Source: Bacillota bacterium
GTDB lineage: Bacteria > Bacillota > Clostridia > Oscillospirales > Ruminococcaceae
Direction of reading: 5' to 3'
NCBI GenBank assembly: GCA_029572815.1
Contig: JAKPUQ010000148.1
Span: forward strand, 1-41,353
Length of the DNA stretch: 41,353 bases
The position numbers were made by a program, and so were the translations under genes. The notes below the pieces were generated by a model. That model ran no database searches. It saw only the letters and a list, made by a program, of their open reading frames with translations, and had not been told where the DNA came from. Below, piece after piece: positions 23,874 to 33,068 of this stretch (positions are counted from its first letter, which is position 1; every line of letters begins with the position of its first letter).

Positions 23874-23962
23874 GCTGGTTCGGAGGGCAAAACATTCGAT
23901 AGAAATGCAATGCTGGATAAGACCGCAGACTGAGATGCCTGCTGTTTTGTCCGGCTTTTTTT
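23874..23962 (+). promoter_or_regulatory. Candidate riboswitch or attenuator in the MATE leader
   Basis: Two structures exclude each other. The terminator pairs GCTGGATAA (23912-23920) with TTGTCCGGC (23947-23955), encloses a GCAG/CTGC hairpin, and is followed by seven T (23956-23962). The alternative pairs GGGCAAAAC (23885-23893) with GTTTTGTCC (23944-23952) over nine bases and consumes the 3' arm of the terminator. The ribosome site follows at once. MATE genes of the MepA type in Firmicutes are known targets of guanidine-IV (mepA motif) riboswitches, which act on a terminator. I cannot match the conserved nucleotides from memory, so the ligand is a hypothesis. Confidence 0.6.
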
Positions 23963-23973
23963 GTGGAGGTATT

Positions 23974-25548
23974 ATGGAAAAGAACGATTTTACAAGCGGA
24001 GCCATACTGCCCAAGCTGCTGAAGTTCATGCTGCCTGTGCTGTTCGCCATGTTCCTGCAGTCACTTTACGGCGCGGTGGACCTGCTGGTGGTGGGAAGAT
24101 TCAGTGATAATGCGGCAGTTTCCGCAGTATCTACGGGCTCCCAGATAATAATGACACTGACCAATATCCTGGTGAGCTTCTCAATGGGCATAACCGTTGC
24201 CGTGGGGCAGAAAATAGGGCAGAAGCGCCCTAAGGACGCCGCCCGGACCATCGGCACGGGACTTATCATCTTTGCCGTTACGGGACTGCTCCTCACGGTG
24301 ATCAGCGTCCTCGGCGCGGAGCTGCTGGCAAAGATAATGAATGCTCCCAAGGAAGCCTTTGACGTCACCGCAGGCTACATAAGGATATGCGGAGGGGGCT
24401 TCCTCATCATTACGGCGTATAATCTGCTGGGCAGTATCTTCCGCGGGCTGGGAGACTCCAAAACGCCCCTCATAGCCGTGGGCATTGCCTGCGTGTTCAA
24501 TATCATCGGCGACCTTTTCTTCGTGGCTGTGCTTCACCTGGGAGCTAACGGAGCGGCTCTGGCAACTGTCCTCGCTCAGCTTATAAGCGTGCTTATCTCG
24601 CTGGTCATAATCCGCCGCACAAAGCTGCCCTTTGAGTTCCACAGGTCAGACATCAGAATGAACAGCGTCTGCGCAAGGGCTGTATTCCGCATAGGAACTC
24701 CCATAGCCCTCCAGGACCTCCTTGTGGGAGTATCCTTCCTGGTAATGCTGGCTATCGTCAACAAGATAGGCCTTACCGCCTCGGCAGGCGTGGGCGTTGC
24801 CGAGAAGGTATGCGCCTTTATCATGCTTGTACCTGCGGCTTTCATGCAGTCCATGTCCACATTCGTGGCGCAGAATCACGGAGCAGGCAAGGCGGACCGT
24901 GCAAAGCAGGCTCTGAAAACAGGTATCGCAGTCTCATTCGTGTTCGGCTTTATGATGTTCCTGCTGACATTCTTCCGCGGAGACCTGCTTGCAGGCATTT
25001 TCTCTGGAGACCGTGAGGCTGTGCTAAACGCCTGGGACTATCTTAAAGCCTACGCTATCGACTGCCTGCTGACCTGCTTCCTGTTCTGCTTTATCGGCTA
25101 TTACAACGGCATACAGAGGACCACCTTCGTCATGATACAGGGTATCTGCGGAGCCTTCTGTGTCAGGATACCTGTTGCCTTCATCATGCAGCACTTCGGC
25201 AGCGGTTCACTGTTCCTCATCGGACTTGCCACCCCCTGTTCGACAGTTTTGCAGATAATCATGTGCTTTGCGGTCTACGGCAGGCTCAGCAGAAAGAATA
25301 CCTCAGAACAAAAAAAGAGCTCCTGCAAATTTCCGTTGCAGGAGCTTTTCTGTATCATGTCAGATATTCAGTGTCTTTTCATCAGCGTTCTTCTTTTCTG
25401 CGGAATGCTGCGGAGCCGAATACTGCTGCCGCGCCGAGGAGCATCAGTATACCGCCGACAGCAGCTGCTGCGGCTGTGGAAAGATCGTTGTTTCCTGTCT
25501 GAGGAAGATCGACCTCCCCGCCCTTTTCGTCGGTGCCCTTGCCTGTGA
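23974..25548 (+). CDS. MATE family efflux transporter with abnormal C-terminal extension
   Basis: The ATG at 23974 follows TGGAGG. The protein begins MEKNDFTSGAILPKLLKFML and carries the usual 12 helices of a MATE exporter, with family signatures such as FRGLGDSKTPL. The recognisable transporter ends near 25302 (about 443 residues, normal for the family). The frame then runs without a stop through the terminator hairpin at 25319-25345 and into the antisense of the subtilase 3' end, to a stop at 25548 (524 residues in all). The other two frames also lack a stop there, so a simple frameshift does not explain it. Transcripts ending at the terminator would have no stop codon. It exports drugs or cationic compounds by Na+ or H+ antiport. 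Confidence 0.85.
   Translation: MEKNDFTSGAILPKLLKFMLPVLFAMFLQSLYGAVDLLVVGRFSDNAAVSAVSTGSQIIMTLTNILVSFSMGITVAVGQKIGQKRPKDAARTIGTGLIIFAVTGLLLTVISVLGAELLAKIMNAPKEAFDVTAGYIRICGGGFLIITAYNLLGSIFRGLGDSKTPLIAVGIACVFNIIGDLFFVAVLHLGANGAALATVLAQLISVLISLVIIRRTKLPFEFHRSDIRMNSVCARAVFRIGTPIALQDLLVGVSFLVMLAIVNKIGLTASAGVGVAEKVCAFIMLVPAAFMQSMSTFVAQNHGAGKADRAKQALKTGIAVSFVFGFMMFLLTFFRGDLLAGIFSGDREAVLNAWDYLKAYAIDCLLTCFLFCFIGYYNGIQRTTFVMIQGICGAFCVRIPVAFIMQHFGSGSLFLIGLATPCSTVLQIIMCFAVYGRLSRKNTSEQKKSSCKFPLQELFCIMSDIQCLFISVLLFCGMLRSRILLPRRGASVYRRQQLLRLWKDRCFLSEEDRPPRPFRRCPCL
25310..25348 (-). terminator. Bidirectional terminator between subtilase and MATE genes
   Basis: GCTCCTGCAA (25319-25328) pairs perfectly with TTGCAGGAGC (25336-25345). 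Read on the minus strand it is followed by TCTTTTTTT, which makes a strong terminator for the subtilase gene. On the plus strand it has TTTTC, and it lies inside the extended MATE reading frame. Confidence 0.88.
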
Positions 25549-28500
25549 AGCGGTCTATTCTGTACTCTGTATCGTCATCGAACTTTACAGCAACTGTGCC
25601 GTCTTCGGAGCTGATCGTTTCGGTGACCTTTACCTTCTTTCCTGCCTTTTTGCTGCGGTCGGCAGCTGCCATTTTCGAGAGCTGCTTGTCGCTGTAGAAG
25701 GACTTCTTATCAATTGCCTTTTCGCCTGCATAAGTCAGTATTTCTGCCTGACCGTCAGCTCTTGTGAGGATTATCTCGGTGTCGGAGACGGCGGATACAG
25801 CGGCAGTTTCGGTGTTATCCCCTGAAGTGAATTCCACTGCCTTTGTTCCTATCCAGTTATACTTTATATTCTCCTGAGAGCCGTCCTCGGCATTGATAAC
25901 TGTCATACTGCCCTTGCCGTCGGTGCTGTAATACTTCATGCTGTCACCGGTTTTGCTGCTCCAGAGACCTGCGGTAAAGAGGTCCTTGATCTCGGGAAGG
26001 TTCATAAGGTCTATCTCATTGCCCTCCTGATCGGCAGCTGCACCACCGATGGGATCAACTGATATGCTCTGCCCGTCCATGAAGAACATATTGTACCTGC
26101 CGCTGCCTTCAAAACCAGCGTATTCAAGGTCGGGGCAAATACCTGATATGCGCTCAAGGTAGGCGGTCACCATTTCCTTGAGCTGAGACGAGGTGTAAAA
26201 CTTTTCGTCAGTGCTGTGATTGGGATCGTATGTCAGCTTATACTCGCTTCCGTCCTCTGTTGTTACTGTAAATGCGGAGATGCTGCTGAATGTGACATTT
26301 AATGCGGTCTCGTCATCTGTGCCCTTGCTGCAGGTGATGACACCGTCGCCGAACTCTGCTGTGCCTTCCCATTCGAGGCCCTTCTCTCCGGAGTATACAG
26401 CGGCGCTTCCGTCCTCGTTGAAGAAAACGAAATAATGCTTTGAGCTCATATTATCGATAAGACCTACACGGTATACGCCTGCTCTGAGATACTCAAACTT
26501 AACGGACTTGCCGTCGGGAGCAACTGCGGTGTTCTCAAATCTGTCGTAGTCCGTATACTCGGCGATAACGCTGCCCTTTTCGTCCATGAGCTGCACCATA
26601 GCCATGCCGTTTCCATCATAAGTCACCTCGGCAGATGAAGCCTTTTTATCGCTGTGTGCATTGTGGTACTCTGTCACAAGCTCCTTTATCTCGGGAGTGG
26701 TGATGTAATCGAAGCTGCCGAAGCCTGTAGTGTCTGCGTAGAAAAGCTTCTCGGAAGTACCGTCCTCCCAGGTGATGACTGCATTCTTCTTGTCGGTAAA
26801 TGAGAGCTTTCCTGTGCGGCTCTCTGTGGAGGTGCCGTCGGTGATGTTCATAGTGAGATCATCGCCGTTCTGCTCAAAGGTGAAGCTCTTTTCGGGAGTG
26901 CCGCTCTGATAGCGGATAATGCCTGTATTGTTATTGCGGAAATTGTAGTAAGCGTCATTTTCTCCGCCGTTCTCAGCCCACCATATGCCAGCCTTCAGGT
27001 GAGCGGTATCAGTGCCCTCTGACATTATCTCGGTGGAGTTGTATGCCTTGTCAACGGCTGCGATATAATAATCACTTATATCTGTAACATCGTATGTTAC
27101 GGAGATGTTTCCGCTTTCGTCCGCATATCTGTATGCGGGGAGAATATCCGAGAAGTCGTAGGAATTATATATATTCTGTTCGTAAGCGTCCGTGCTGCCC
27201 ATGATGGTATTGATGAAAAGTGAGTCGGCTTTGAGAGGATTGCCCGGACCGCCGAATAATGGCATATAGACAGTTCGGAACGCAAAGGCGAGATTCTTCA
27301 TCTCTGCAAGCTTCGGGCTTTCTGCAGTATACTCGCCTGCGATACCGCCGTTTCCTTTGCCCATGATGTAAATGCCGTCAAGGTCAACGTCGGTACAGGT
27401 TATCTCCAGAAGCTTCCTGCCGTTCTCCTCCTTTGGCTTTACCTCAAGTGCAGGAGCTGTCTTGTCTATGATAACGGGGAAATCAAAGGTCTGAGGAGCC
27501 TTCTCCGCGCCCTCATAGAAGACAGAGGCTTCGATAACGCCCTTGTATTTGCCCTCGGGAAGACTGCTTATGTCGTCCTCTGAGATATATCCTATGGGCA
27601 TATATGCAGGGAGCGCATCGTTATTGGAGGAGTCTAAGACCAGCTCATTGTCAGCGTTATAGAGCTTTAAGTCTGAAACGCGGGCAGATCTGAGCAGAGA
27701 ATAATCTATTGATACCTGTTCAGCCATTCCGTCACCGTCGGGAGAGAGGTACACTCCCTCGGAGGAACACTTCTCCTGTATCTCGTTATATTCATCATCA
27801 TAGTAGTCAGGGAAGAAGAATGGCTCCATCATTGCGGTTTCCTTTACATCGGCAGGGAGCCTTTCAAGAAGCTGAGATACAGCCTCTGCAATGCCTGCAA
27901 AGGAATGGGAAGAGCTCATTAATCCGTCACCTGAATATGTAGAGTATGAATAGGGAGGAAGGTCATTTGTGCCGTTATGGAAGATAGGCACCTGCGCCCA
28001 GTCTCCGTAGAAGCCCATGACGGGAATAGAGATGTCACAGCAGTTTTCCGCGCCGCTGAGAATGATGTAGCCCTCAACAAAGAAGCCGTTGGGGAATGCA
28101 GTGCTGTGTGCCGCAAGATCCTCGGCTGAAAGCTCTGCGTTTATATTTACTGTGCGGCTCTCCTGTGCACTTGCCGTCAGCAGGTCAGACAGGTCGGCTG
28201 TTACGCCTATATTGCTTGCGCCGCTGATAGTCAGCTGCTCCGAGTCCTCCGCGGGAGCACCGTCCTCGGCAGTCAGCACCAGCTTTGCCTCGCTGAATTC
28301 AACGTCCTCGTCGGTGAAGTTCCTTATATCAACATCAAAGCTGAGCTGAGAGGTGATATTGTCCTTCAGCTCCACCTTGGCAAGACCTGTCTCGCCTGTG
28401 AGGATAACTCTGTCATTCAGGGCGTTTTTCATATTCACAAGTCCTGCACCCTGACGTCTGGGGCTTTCGTATACATCGCCGTTCATAAAAAGAACAGCGG

Positions 28501-30328
28501 AGTTCATCATGATATTCTTGATGAGGTCTGTCTTTTCGGCACCTGTGAGCTCTGTGCCGTTCTGTCTGAGATACTGGTCGAATACAGCCACACAGCCTGC
28601 AACATAGGGTGGAGCCATGGAGGTTCCGTCCAGCTGTTTTAACGTGTTATCATAGGCGGCAGATGAGACCGCAGTTCCGATACCTGCGATATCGGGCTTG
28701 AGGGTAAGGTCACCTGCGGGACCGAAGGAGCTGTATTCGCTTATTCCGCCGTCAAGGGGTGTAACTATGCTCAGTGTGCTGTCAAGGCGTATCTTTCCCG
28801 ACTCAGCCTCTTTCAGCTTTTTTTCGTCATTCATTGAGACAAATGCAGCAGGGAATGGATTTCCCTCCAGATTCATGGTAATGAGATCGCCGTCCTCGAC
28901 GTTATCGCAGATGATCATGGCAATAGCTCCTGCCATCTGCGCATTCATCGCCTTTTCCCAGAAGTTCAGCTCTCCTCTGTCCAGAAGGGCAATCTTACCC
29001 TGAAGGTCCTTGCCATCAAAGTCCTCAAACATACCCAGACCGCAGTAAACATATTCATATACATCATCGCTGAGGAAATCGCTGAGGGTGCCTATGTCGG
29101 TGTCACTGAAGGGGATCTCGTCATCAAGTCCCTCGATCAGGAAGCAGGGAGCGCGGCGGACAGAATTGTTGGCGGCTGCGACACAGAAGGCGTCCCTGAA
29201 AGCTGATGGCTCTCCCACAGTATGGGTATCGGGAGCAGATGTGTCTATATCCAGATAATTACCATTTCCCATAAAGCTGTTGCTGTCATTGCCTGCTGAT
29301 GCAACGACCATTATGCCTGCATTATTCAGCGCAGTTATGGTGTTCTTGTACGGTATCTTTTCAAGGTCGGGATCGGGGCTTCCGAGGCTTAGGTTGATAA
29401 CATCTGCCTTTAGCTTTGCGGCGTCCTCAAGGGCTGCAAGTATGGCGTCCGACTCAGCGGTGGATATAGTGATACCCAGTTCGTCGATAGTCATCTGCTT
29501 GAATACCTTCATCATTACAAGCTGAGCGTCCCTTGCGATGCCCGAGAGCTCCGCGCCCTCGTCACCACTTATCATATCGCCAGCGGCAATACCTGCGACG
29601 TGGGTGCCGTGATAATTCTCGGGGTCTGAGTATTCGTAGGGGGTATCATCGGTGTAGTCTATAACATAGGGAAGCTTGCTGCTGATATAAGCCTGTTCGG
29701 GATCTATCGACACATTAAGATCGGCAGCTGCGGCGGCAATGTCGTCCTTTGTGAGCTTGTTTTCCTTATCATCAATGGGAGCAAACATATCATGGGTGAT
29801 GTCAAATTCCGAGTCAAGAACGGCTATGACCTCGCCCTCTCCGAAATAACCTGTTGTCTCTCCGAAATAGTTCATCTCACTGAGCTCCTGTGCGGTGTAG
29901 AGCTCGGGCTTAATGACATTCACAGTCTCGATCCTGGTTATATCCTCTACCCAGCGGCAGGACCTTGCTTCGTCAATAAGACCTGCGGGGAGGCTGCATG
30001 AAAAACCGTTCATGAGCACATCGTAGCGGTAGCTGATCTCAAGCTCGGGGTAAAGGCTGCGGAGATATTCCTCCGCCTGACTGCTGATCTCACGCAGAGA
30101 AGCTGCCTTTGTATCTGCCTCGGCAGTATCAAGATAATCAGTTCCCATTTCTGCTGCTTCTTCTCCTGCAAGCACTGCGTCTCCGCTGAGACTGATTATG
30201 ACGGGTACCAGCTTTCCGTCCTTCGCTTCTGCTGCAAGTGCAGCCGGAAGTCCGCAGTTGAGTACCGCGGATCCTCCGATCAGCGCAGCAGTAGTCATGC
30301 TGAGAAAATGGCGTGTGAAGTTCTTCAT
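25382..30328 (-). CDS. Wall-anchored subtilase (S8) with PA insert, lactocepin/C5a-peptidase type
   Basis: 1648 residues. Signal peptide to about residue 33, then a propeptide-like region to about 135. Catalytic residues: Asp172 (AVLDSEFD), His240 (HGTHVAG), Asn347 (ASAGND) and Ser570 (DGTSMAPPYVAG). A PA domain is inserted near 430-520 (GKIALLDRGELNFWEKAM). Fn3-like and beta-rich domains follow. The C-terminus has repeated 90-120-residue modules of the form KxxLxxDxK-like and FYTSSQLKEMV, FYADTTG and FYSDKQLSKMA. LPQTGNN, a hydrophobic helix and RRKEER form a sortase signal. It is a secreted, cell-wall-bound protease that would degrade host or dietary proteins. Asp-Ser-Glu at the first motif differs from the usual Asp-Ser-Gly. 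The leader holds a 12-bp palindrome. Confidence 0.88.
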   Translation of the reverse strand: MKNFTRHFLSMTTAALIGGSAVLNCGLPAALAAEAKDGKLVPVIISLSGDAVLAGEEAAEMGTDYLDTAEADTKAASLREISSQAEEYLRSLYPELEISYRYDVLMNGFSCSLPAGLIDEARSCRWVEDITRIETVNVIKPELYTAQELSEMNYFGETTGYFGEGEVIAVLDSEFDITHDMFAPIDDKENKLTKDDIAAAAADLNVSIDPEQAYISSKLPYVIDYTDDTPYEYSDPENYHGTHVAGIAAGDMISGDEGAELSGIARDAQLVMMKVFKQMTIDELGITISTAESDAILAALEDAAKLKADVINLSLGSPDPDLEKIPYKNTITALNNAGIMVVASAGNDSNSFMGNGNYLDIDTSAPDTHTVGEPSAFRDAFCVAAANNSVRRAPCFLIEGLDDEIPFSDTDIGTLSDFLSDDVYEYVYCGLGMFEDFDGKDLQGKIALLDRGELNFWEKAMNAQMAGAIAMIICDNVEDGDLITMNLEGNPFPAAFVSMNDEKKLKEAESGKIRLDSTLSIVTPLDGGISEYSSFGPAGDLTLKPDIAGIGTAVSSAAYDNTLKQLDGTSMAPPYVAGCVAVFDQYLRQNGTELTGAEKTDLIKNIMMNSAVLFMNGDVYESPRRQGAGLVNMKNALNDRVILTGETGLAKVELKDNITSQLSFDVDIRNFTDEDVEFSEAKLVLTAEDGAPAEDSEQLTISGASNIGVTADLSDLLTASAQESRTVNINAELSAEDLAAHSTAFPNGFFVEGYIILSGAENCCDISIPVMGFYGDWAQVPIFHNGTNDLPPYSYSTYSGDGLMSSSHSFAGIAEAVSQLLERLPADVKETAMMEPFFFPDYYDDEYNEIQEKCSSEGVYLSPDGDGMAEQVSIDYSLLRSARVSDLKLYNADNELVLDSSNNDALPAYMPIGYISEDDISSLPEGKYKGVIEASVFYEGAEKAPQTFDFPVIIDKTAPALEVKPKEENGRKLLEITCTDVDLDGIYIMGKGNGGIAGEYTAESPKLAEMKNLAFAFRTVYMPLFGGPGNPLKADSLFINTIMGSTDAYEQNIYNSYDFSDILPAYRYADESGNISVTYDVTDISDYYIAAVDKAYNSTEIMSEGTDTAHLKAGIWWAENGGENDAYYNFRNNNTGIIRYQSGTPEKSFTFEQNGDDLTMNITDGTSTESRTGKLSFTDKKNAVITWEDGTSEKLFYADTTGFGSFDYITTPEIKELVTEYHNAHSDKKASSAEVTYDGNGMAMVQLMDEKGSVIAEYTDYDRFENTAVAPDGKSVKFEYLRAGVYRVGLIDNMSSKHYFVFFNEDGSAAVYSGEKGLEWEGTAEFGDGVITCSKGTDDETALNVTFSSISAFTVTTEDGSEYKLTYDPNHSTDEKFYTSSQLKEMVTAYLERISGICPDLEYAGFEGSGRYNMFFMDGQSISVDPIGGAAADQEGNEIDLMNLPEIKDLFTAGLWSSKTGDSMKYYSTDGKGSMTVINAEDGSQENIKYNWIGTKAVEFTSGDNTETAAVSAVSDTEIILTRADGQAEILTYAGEKAIDKKSFYSDKQLSKMAAADRSKKAGKKVKVTETISSEDGTVAVKFDDDTEYRIDRFTGKGTDEKGGEVDLPQTGNNDLSTAAAAAVGGILMLLGAAAVFGSAAFRRKEER

Positions 30329-30363
30329 TATTTCATCGGTCCTTTCTGAAAATAATTCTTACA

Positions 30364-30375
30364 TCAAGCGCTTGA
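30364..30375 (-). promoter_or_regulatory. Perfect 12-bp palindrome, possible cre-like site
   Basis: TCAAGCGCTTGA lies 36 bases before the subtilase ATG. The centre AAGCGCTT matches the CcpA cre core, but the flanks depart from the TGTAAGCGCTTACA consensus. It may place the protease under carbon control. I saw no convincing promoter in the 30329-30530 gap, where A/T-rich sequence gives only weak candidates. Confidence 0.35.
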
Positions 30376-30529
30376 AATGTACATCGTGAATTAATCTGTT
30401 GTTTTTCCGGAGGATCTATCCCTCTATATTCTTTACAACTGACAGCTCGTTTTTTTGCAAAATATTTTCATAAAGCAATTATTTTGTCATGGTGCACATA
30501 TCAGTCAGAGAGTTATTGTGCGTTTTGCC

Positions 30530-30564
30530 AAAAAAGAAAGAGCCTAACCGAATAGTTAAGCTCT
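30530..30564 (-). terminator. Terminator after the esterase gene
   Basis: AGAGCCTAAC (30539-30548) pairs with GTTAAGCTCT (30555-30564) with one mismatch. On the minus strand TTCTTTTTTGG follows. Confidence 0.78.
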
Positions 30565-30600
30565 GAGTGTAAATATATGATACCTTTGAAGACTGAGGTC

Positions 30601-31386
30601 TCAGTCTTTTCTTTCAGCTTTATAGTCCAGCCATTTCAGAACGTGCTGAATGTATGTGTCCCAGAAATACCAGTCATGAATACCTTCGCCCTCTTCGTAA
30701 GTGACCTTTGCACCTGCTTCCGAAAGAGCATTTGCTATGGAACGGTTCGCCTTCAGAAGTACGTCCTGAAGTCCGCAGGCTATGTAGAACTCGGGGAAGT
30801 GTCTGTCAGGATCGTTTTTTATGACATCCATAAGATAGCGTGGATTGCGGTCTGTGTTCCTTGTCTTTTCGATGCCCCCGAAGTTTTTGACCTCTCCCAG
30901 TGTGTTGCCCTCTGTTTCTACCCAGCTGACAGGGTATTCATAGAAATGCAGTGCTCCCGAAAGGACAGCAGCCTTGCCGAAGGTCTCGCTGTATTTAAGA
31001 GCATTTCTGCAGGCACCGAAGCCACCCATGGACAGTCCGCCGAGGAAGGTGTCCTCACGCCTGTGCGACAGGGGAAACATTTCACGGGTGACGTTTACGA
31101 GCTCCCTTCCGATATATTCGCCGAAATCTCCAAGACAGCCGTCTTTTACGAGAATATCCATATAAAAGGAGTTTTCGCCCGAGGGCATTACTACAGCAAG
31201 ACCGCTCTCCTCCGCCCATAGGCGTATCCTTGTGTAGCTCAGCCAGCCGTTGCAGTTATCTGTAAGACCGTGAAGGAGATAAAGCGTAGGATAGGGCCCC
31301 CGAAACCTCTCTGACGGAAGGATCACATTTGCAGAGACAGTTCTCTTTAGGGTCTCCGACTTGAATTCCATCTGTATAAGTGCCAT
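30601..31386 (-). CDS. Esterase D / S-formylglutathione hydrolase-like esterase
   Basis: 261 residues of the alpha/beta-hydrolase fold, esterase PF00756 type. The nucleophile elbow is GLSMGGFG, the acid is the Asp in CGLQDVLL, and the His is in GIHDWYFW near the C-terminus. YLLHGLTDNCNGWL supplies the oxyanion loop. There is no signal peptide, so it is cytoplasmic. Relatives include feruloyl and acetylxylan esterases and antigen-85-like acyltransferases; the substrate cannot be told. AAAGGAGG precedes the ATG. Confidence 0.85.
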   Translation of the reverse strand: MALIQMEFKSETLKRTVSANVILPSERFRGPYPTLYLLHGLTDNCNGWLSYTRIRLWAEESGLAVVMPSGENSFYMDILVKDGCLGDFGEYIGRELVNVTREMFPLSHRREDTFLGGLSMGGFGACRNALKYSETFGKAAVLSGALHFYEYPVSWVETEGNTLGEVKNFGGIEKTRNTDRNPRYLMDVIKNDPDRHFPEFYIACGLQDVLLKANRSIANALSEAGAKVTYEEGEGIHDWYFWDTYIQHVLKWLDYKAERKD

Positions 31387-31545
31387 GATATTGACCTCCT
31401 TTTGATGATAAATTGCAGAACTGTGTTTTCAAGGACAGTATAACATATTATCAGCCCGATTGCAACACGAATCCCGCAGCGATTGAATAAAGTAAGCACG
31501 GTCACTATGGCAGGATACCATATCAGCGCTGTGCAATTCTAATAT

Positions 31546-31578
31546 AAATCAAAATTTAGCGGAGCTAAATTTTGATTT
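31546..31578. repeat. 15-bp perfect hairpin, second copy of the 230-262 module
   Basis: AAATCAAAATTTAGC (31546-31560) pairs perfectly with 31564-31578 around GGA. It matches the module at 230-262 except for one base pair, which changed on both arms together, evidence that the pairing itself is conserved. Confidence 0.85.
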
Positions 31579-31594
31579 GAGTTTAGAGTTTAGA

Positions 31595-31700
31595 GTTGAA
31601 AGTTGTGGAGTCGCCTGCGGCGACAATATTTAAATATTGTGAGCAAAGCGAACACAATAACTCTCAACTTTCAACTATCAACTTAGCGCATACGCGCTAA
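31595..31700. repeat. Nested palindromic element plus flanking hairpin
   Basis: Outer stem GTTGAAAGTTG (31595-31605) with CAACTTTCAAC (31665-31675). Inside are GTCGCC/GGCGAC (31610-31624) and the palindrome CAATATTTAAATATTG (31624-31639). Next to it, TTAGCGC (31683-31689) pairs with GCGCTAA (31694-31700). The gap 31387-31814 holds this cluster, the previous hairpin and a terminator; I see no gene. Confidence 0.8.
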
Positions 31701-31736
31701 ATTATGATTTATCAGAGTAACCATAACAAACACAAT

Positions 31737-31766
31737 GCCCCTGAGCGTTTTGTAACACTCAGGGGC
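31737..31766 (-). terminator. Terminator of the folC operon
   Basis: GCCCCTGAG (31737-31745) pairs perfectly with CTCAGGGGC (31758-31766), about 50 bases after the folC stop. The T run is poor on the minus strand (ATTGTGTTTG). Confidence 0.6.
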
Positions 31767-31814
31767 AAAATTTATATATGAGCATAAGTCTTGCTTCGGG
31801 GTACTTTTCACAGA

Positions 31815-33068
31815 TCACTGCGCTGTATTGAGGTACTCGCTTGCAAGGTAGAGAGAGCCGCAGATAACAGCAACTCCGCCGTTTTCAAGGGCGAGAGCCT
31901 TTGCCTTCTGGGCACACTCCTCAAGGCTTCCGTATTCAGCCACTGTGCGGAAGCTGGCAATATCCGCCAAAGTCTCCGCAGATACAGCGTTGGGTGCAAA
32001 GCCGTCCACCGCAAAGAATTTGTCGGAGAGCTCCGATATTTTCTTTACGCAGTCCACATAGTCCTTGGAGTCCACCATGCCCATGACGGTGTATATTTTT
32101 TTGCCCCTTGTACTGAGATACATGAGCATAAGGGACAGCATTCCCACGCCTGCGGGATTGTGTCCGCCGTCCACTATCACAGGGGGCTCGCCGTCTATGT
32201 ACTGCACCCTTGCGCGGACCTGAGTGGTCTCGATGGACTGTATAATGGCGCTGTCACTGACAGAAAAGCCCTTGCTTCTCAGGTAAATGCAGGCGGTTAT
32301 GGCAGTCTGGGCGTTGTACTTCTGGTGTATGCCTGCCATAGCGGGAGTAAGCTTTATGCCCCTGTACATGAAAGGGGAGAAGAGTCCGCCGTCACCCGAA
32401 GGGGGACAGTCCTCACAGGGAATGAGCTCCGCGCCAACTCTCTCAGCGGTCTCGCGGACTAATTCACGGACGCTGTCGAGGTTGTCCTCTGAGAGTATGA
32501 CTGCCGAGCCGCTCTTGATTATGCCTGCCTTGTGGGAGGCTATCTCCTCAACAGTGTCGCCCAGCAGAGCCGTGTGGTCAAGGGATATGGAGGTTATGAC
32601 AGATACCAGAGGAGGCGGTATGACGTTGGTGGAGTCAAGAGCGCCTCCGATACCCGTTTCCAGCACTACCACATCGCAGTTCTCGCGGTCATACCAGAGC
32701 ATGGCGATTGCCATTGTTATCTCGAACTGAGAGTAAGCCGCACTGCCGATATGTTCCTTTACGAACTCAGCTATTTCGCAGAGCGAGTCCTCATCTATCT
32801 CGTCATCGTTGATGCGTATCCTGTCGGTATAGCGCAGCACGAAGGGAGAGGCGAACTTTCCCGTCCTATAGCCCGAGAGCTGAAGAGCGTTGGCGATATA
32901 TTCAAGGGTGGAGCCCTTGCCGTTGGTGCCTGCGATATGAACGAATTTCAGTCTTTCCTGTGGGTCGCCCACAAGTCTCATAAGCTCCCTCGCGCGGGAG
33001 AGGTCCGTTATCCTGCCCCCCGACTTGCTGTAGGAGTTTATGAAGCTCATACATTCTTCGATGTTCAT
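31815..33068 (-). CDS. folC: Folylpolyglutamate synthase / dihydrofolate synthase
   Basis: 417 residues of the Mur-ligase-like family. The ATP loop is GTNGKGST near residue 46, with the family segment SLDHTALLGDTVEEIASHKAGIIK and VVDGGHNPAG (here VDGGHNPAG) in the C-terminal domain. It adds glutamate to folates in the cytoplasm and may also make dihydrofolate from dihydropteroate. AAGGAG lies before the ATG. It is 125 bases downstream of an SDR gene and probably shares its transcript. Confidence 0.93.
   Translation of the reverse strand: MNIEECMSFINSYSKSGGRITDLSRARELMRLVGDPQERLKFVHIAGTNGKGSTLEYIANALQLSGYRTGKFASPFVLRYTDRIRINDDEIDEDSLCEIAEFVKEHIGSAAYSQFEITMAIAMLWYDRENCDVVVLETGIGGALDSTNVIPPPLVSVITSISLDHTALLGDTVEEIASHKAGIIKSGSAVILSEDNLDSVRELVRETAERVGAELIPCEDCPPSGDGGLFSPFMYRGIKLTPAMAGIHQKYNAQTAITACIYLRSKGFSVSDSAIIQSIETTQVRARVQYIDGEPPVIVDGGHNPAGVGMLSLMLMYLSTRGKKIYTVMGMVDSKDYVDCVKKISELSDKFFAVDGFAPNAVSAETLADIASFRTVAEYGSLEECAQKAKALALENGGVAVICGSLYLASEYLNTAQ

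Noticed and set aside
23885..23935. Pieces resembling c-di-GMP-I (GGGCAAA...CATTCGA) and TPP (CTGGATAA, CTGAGA) riboswitches
   Set aside because: The conserved receptor of c-di-GMP-I is missing, and the TPP-like pieces are in the wrong order. The leader is kept as an unclassified attenuator.
25268..25825. 185-residue plus-strand ORF inside the subtilase region
   Set aside because: Antisense shadow of the subtilase 3' end with no ribosome site.
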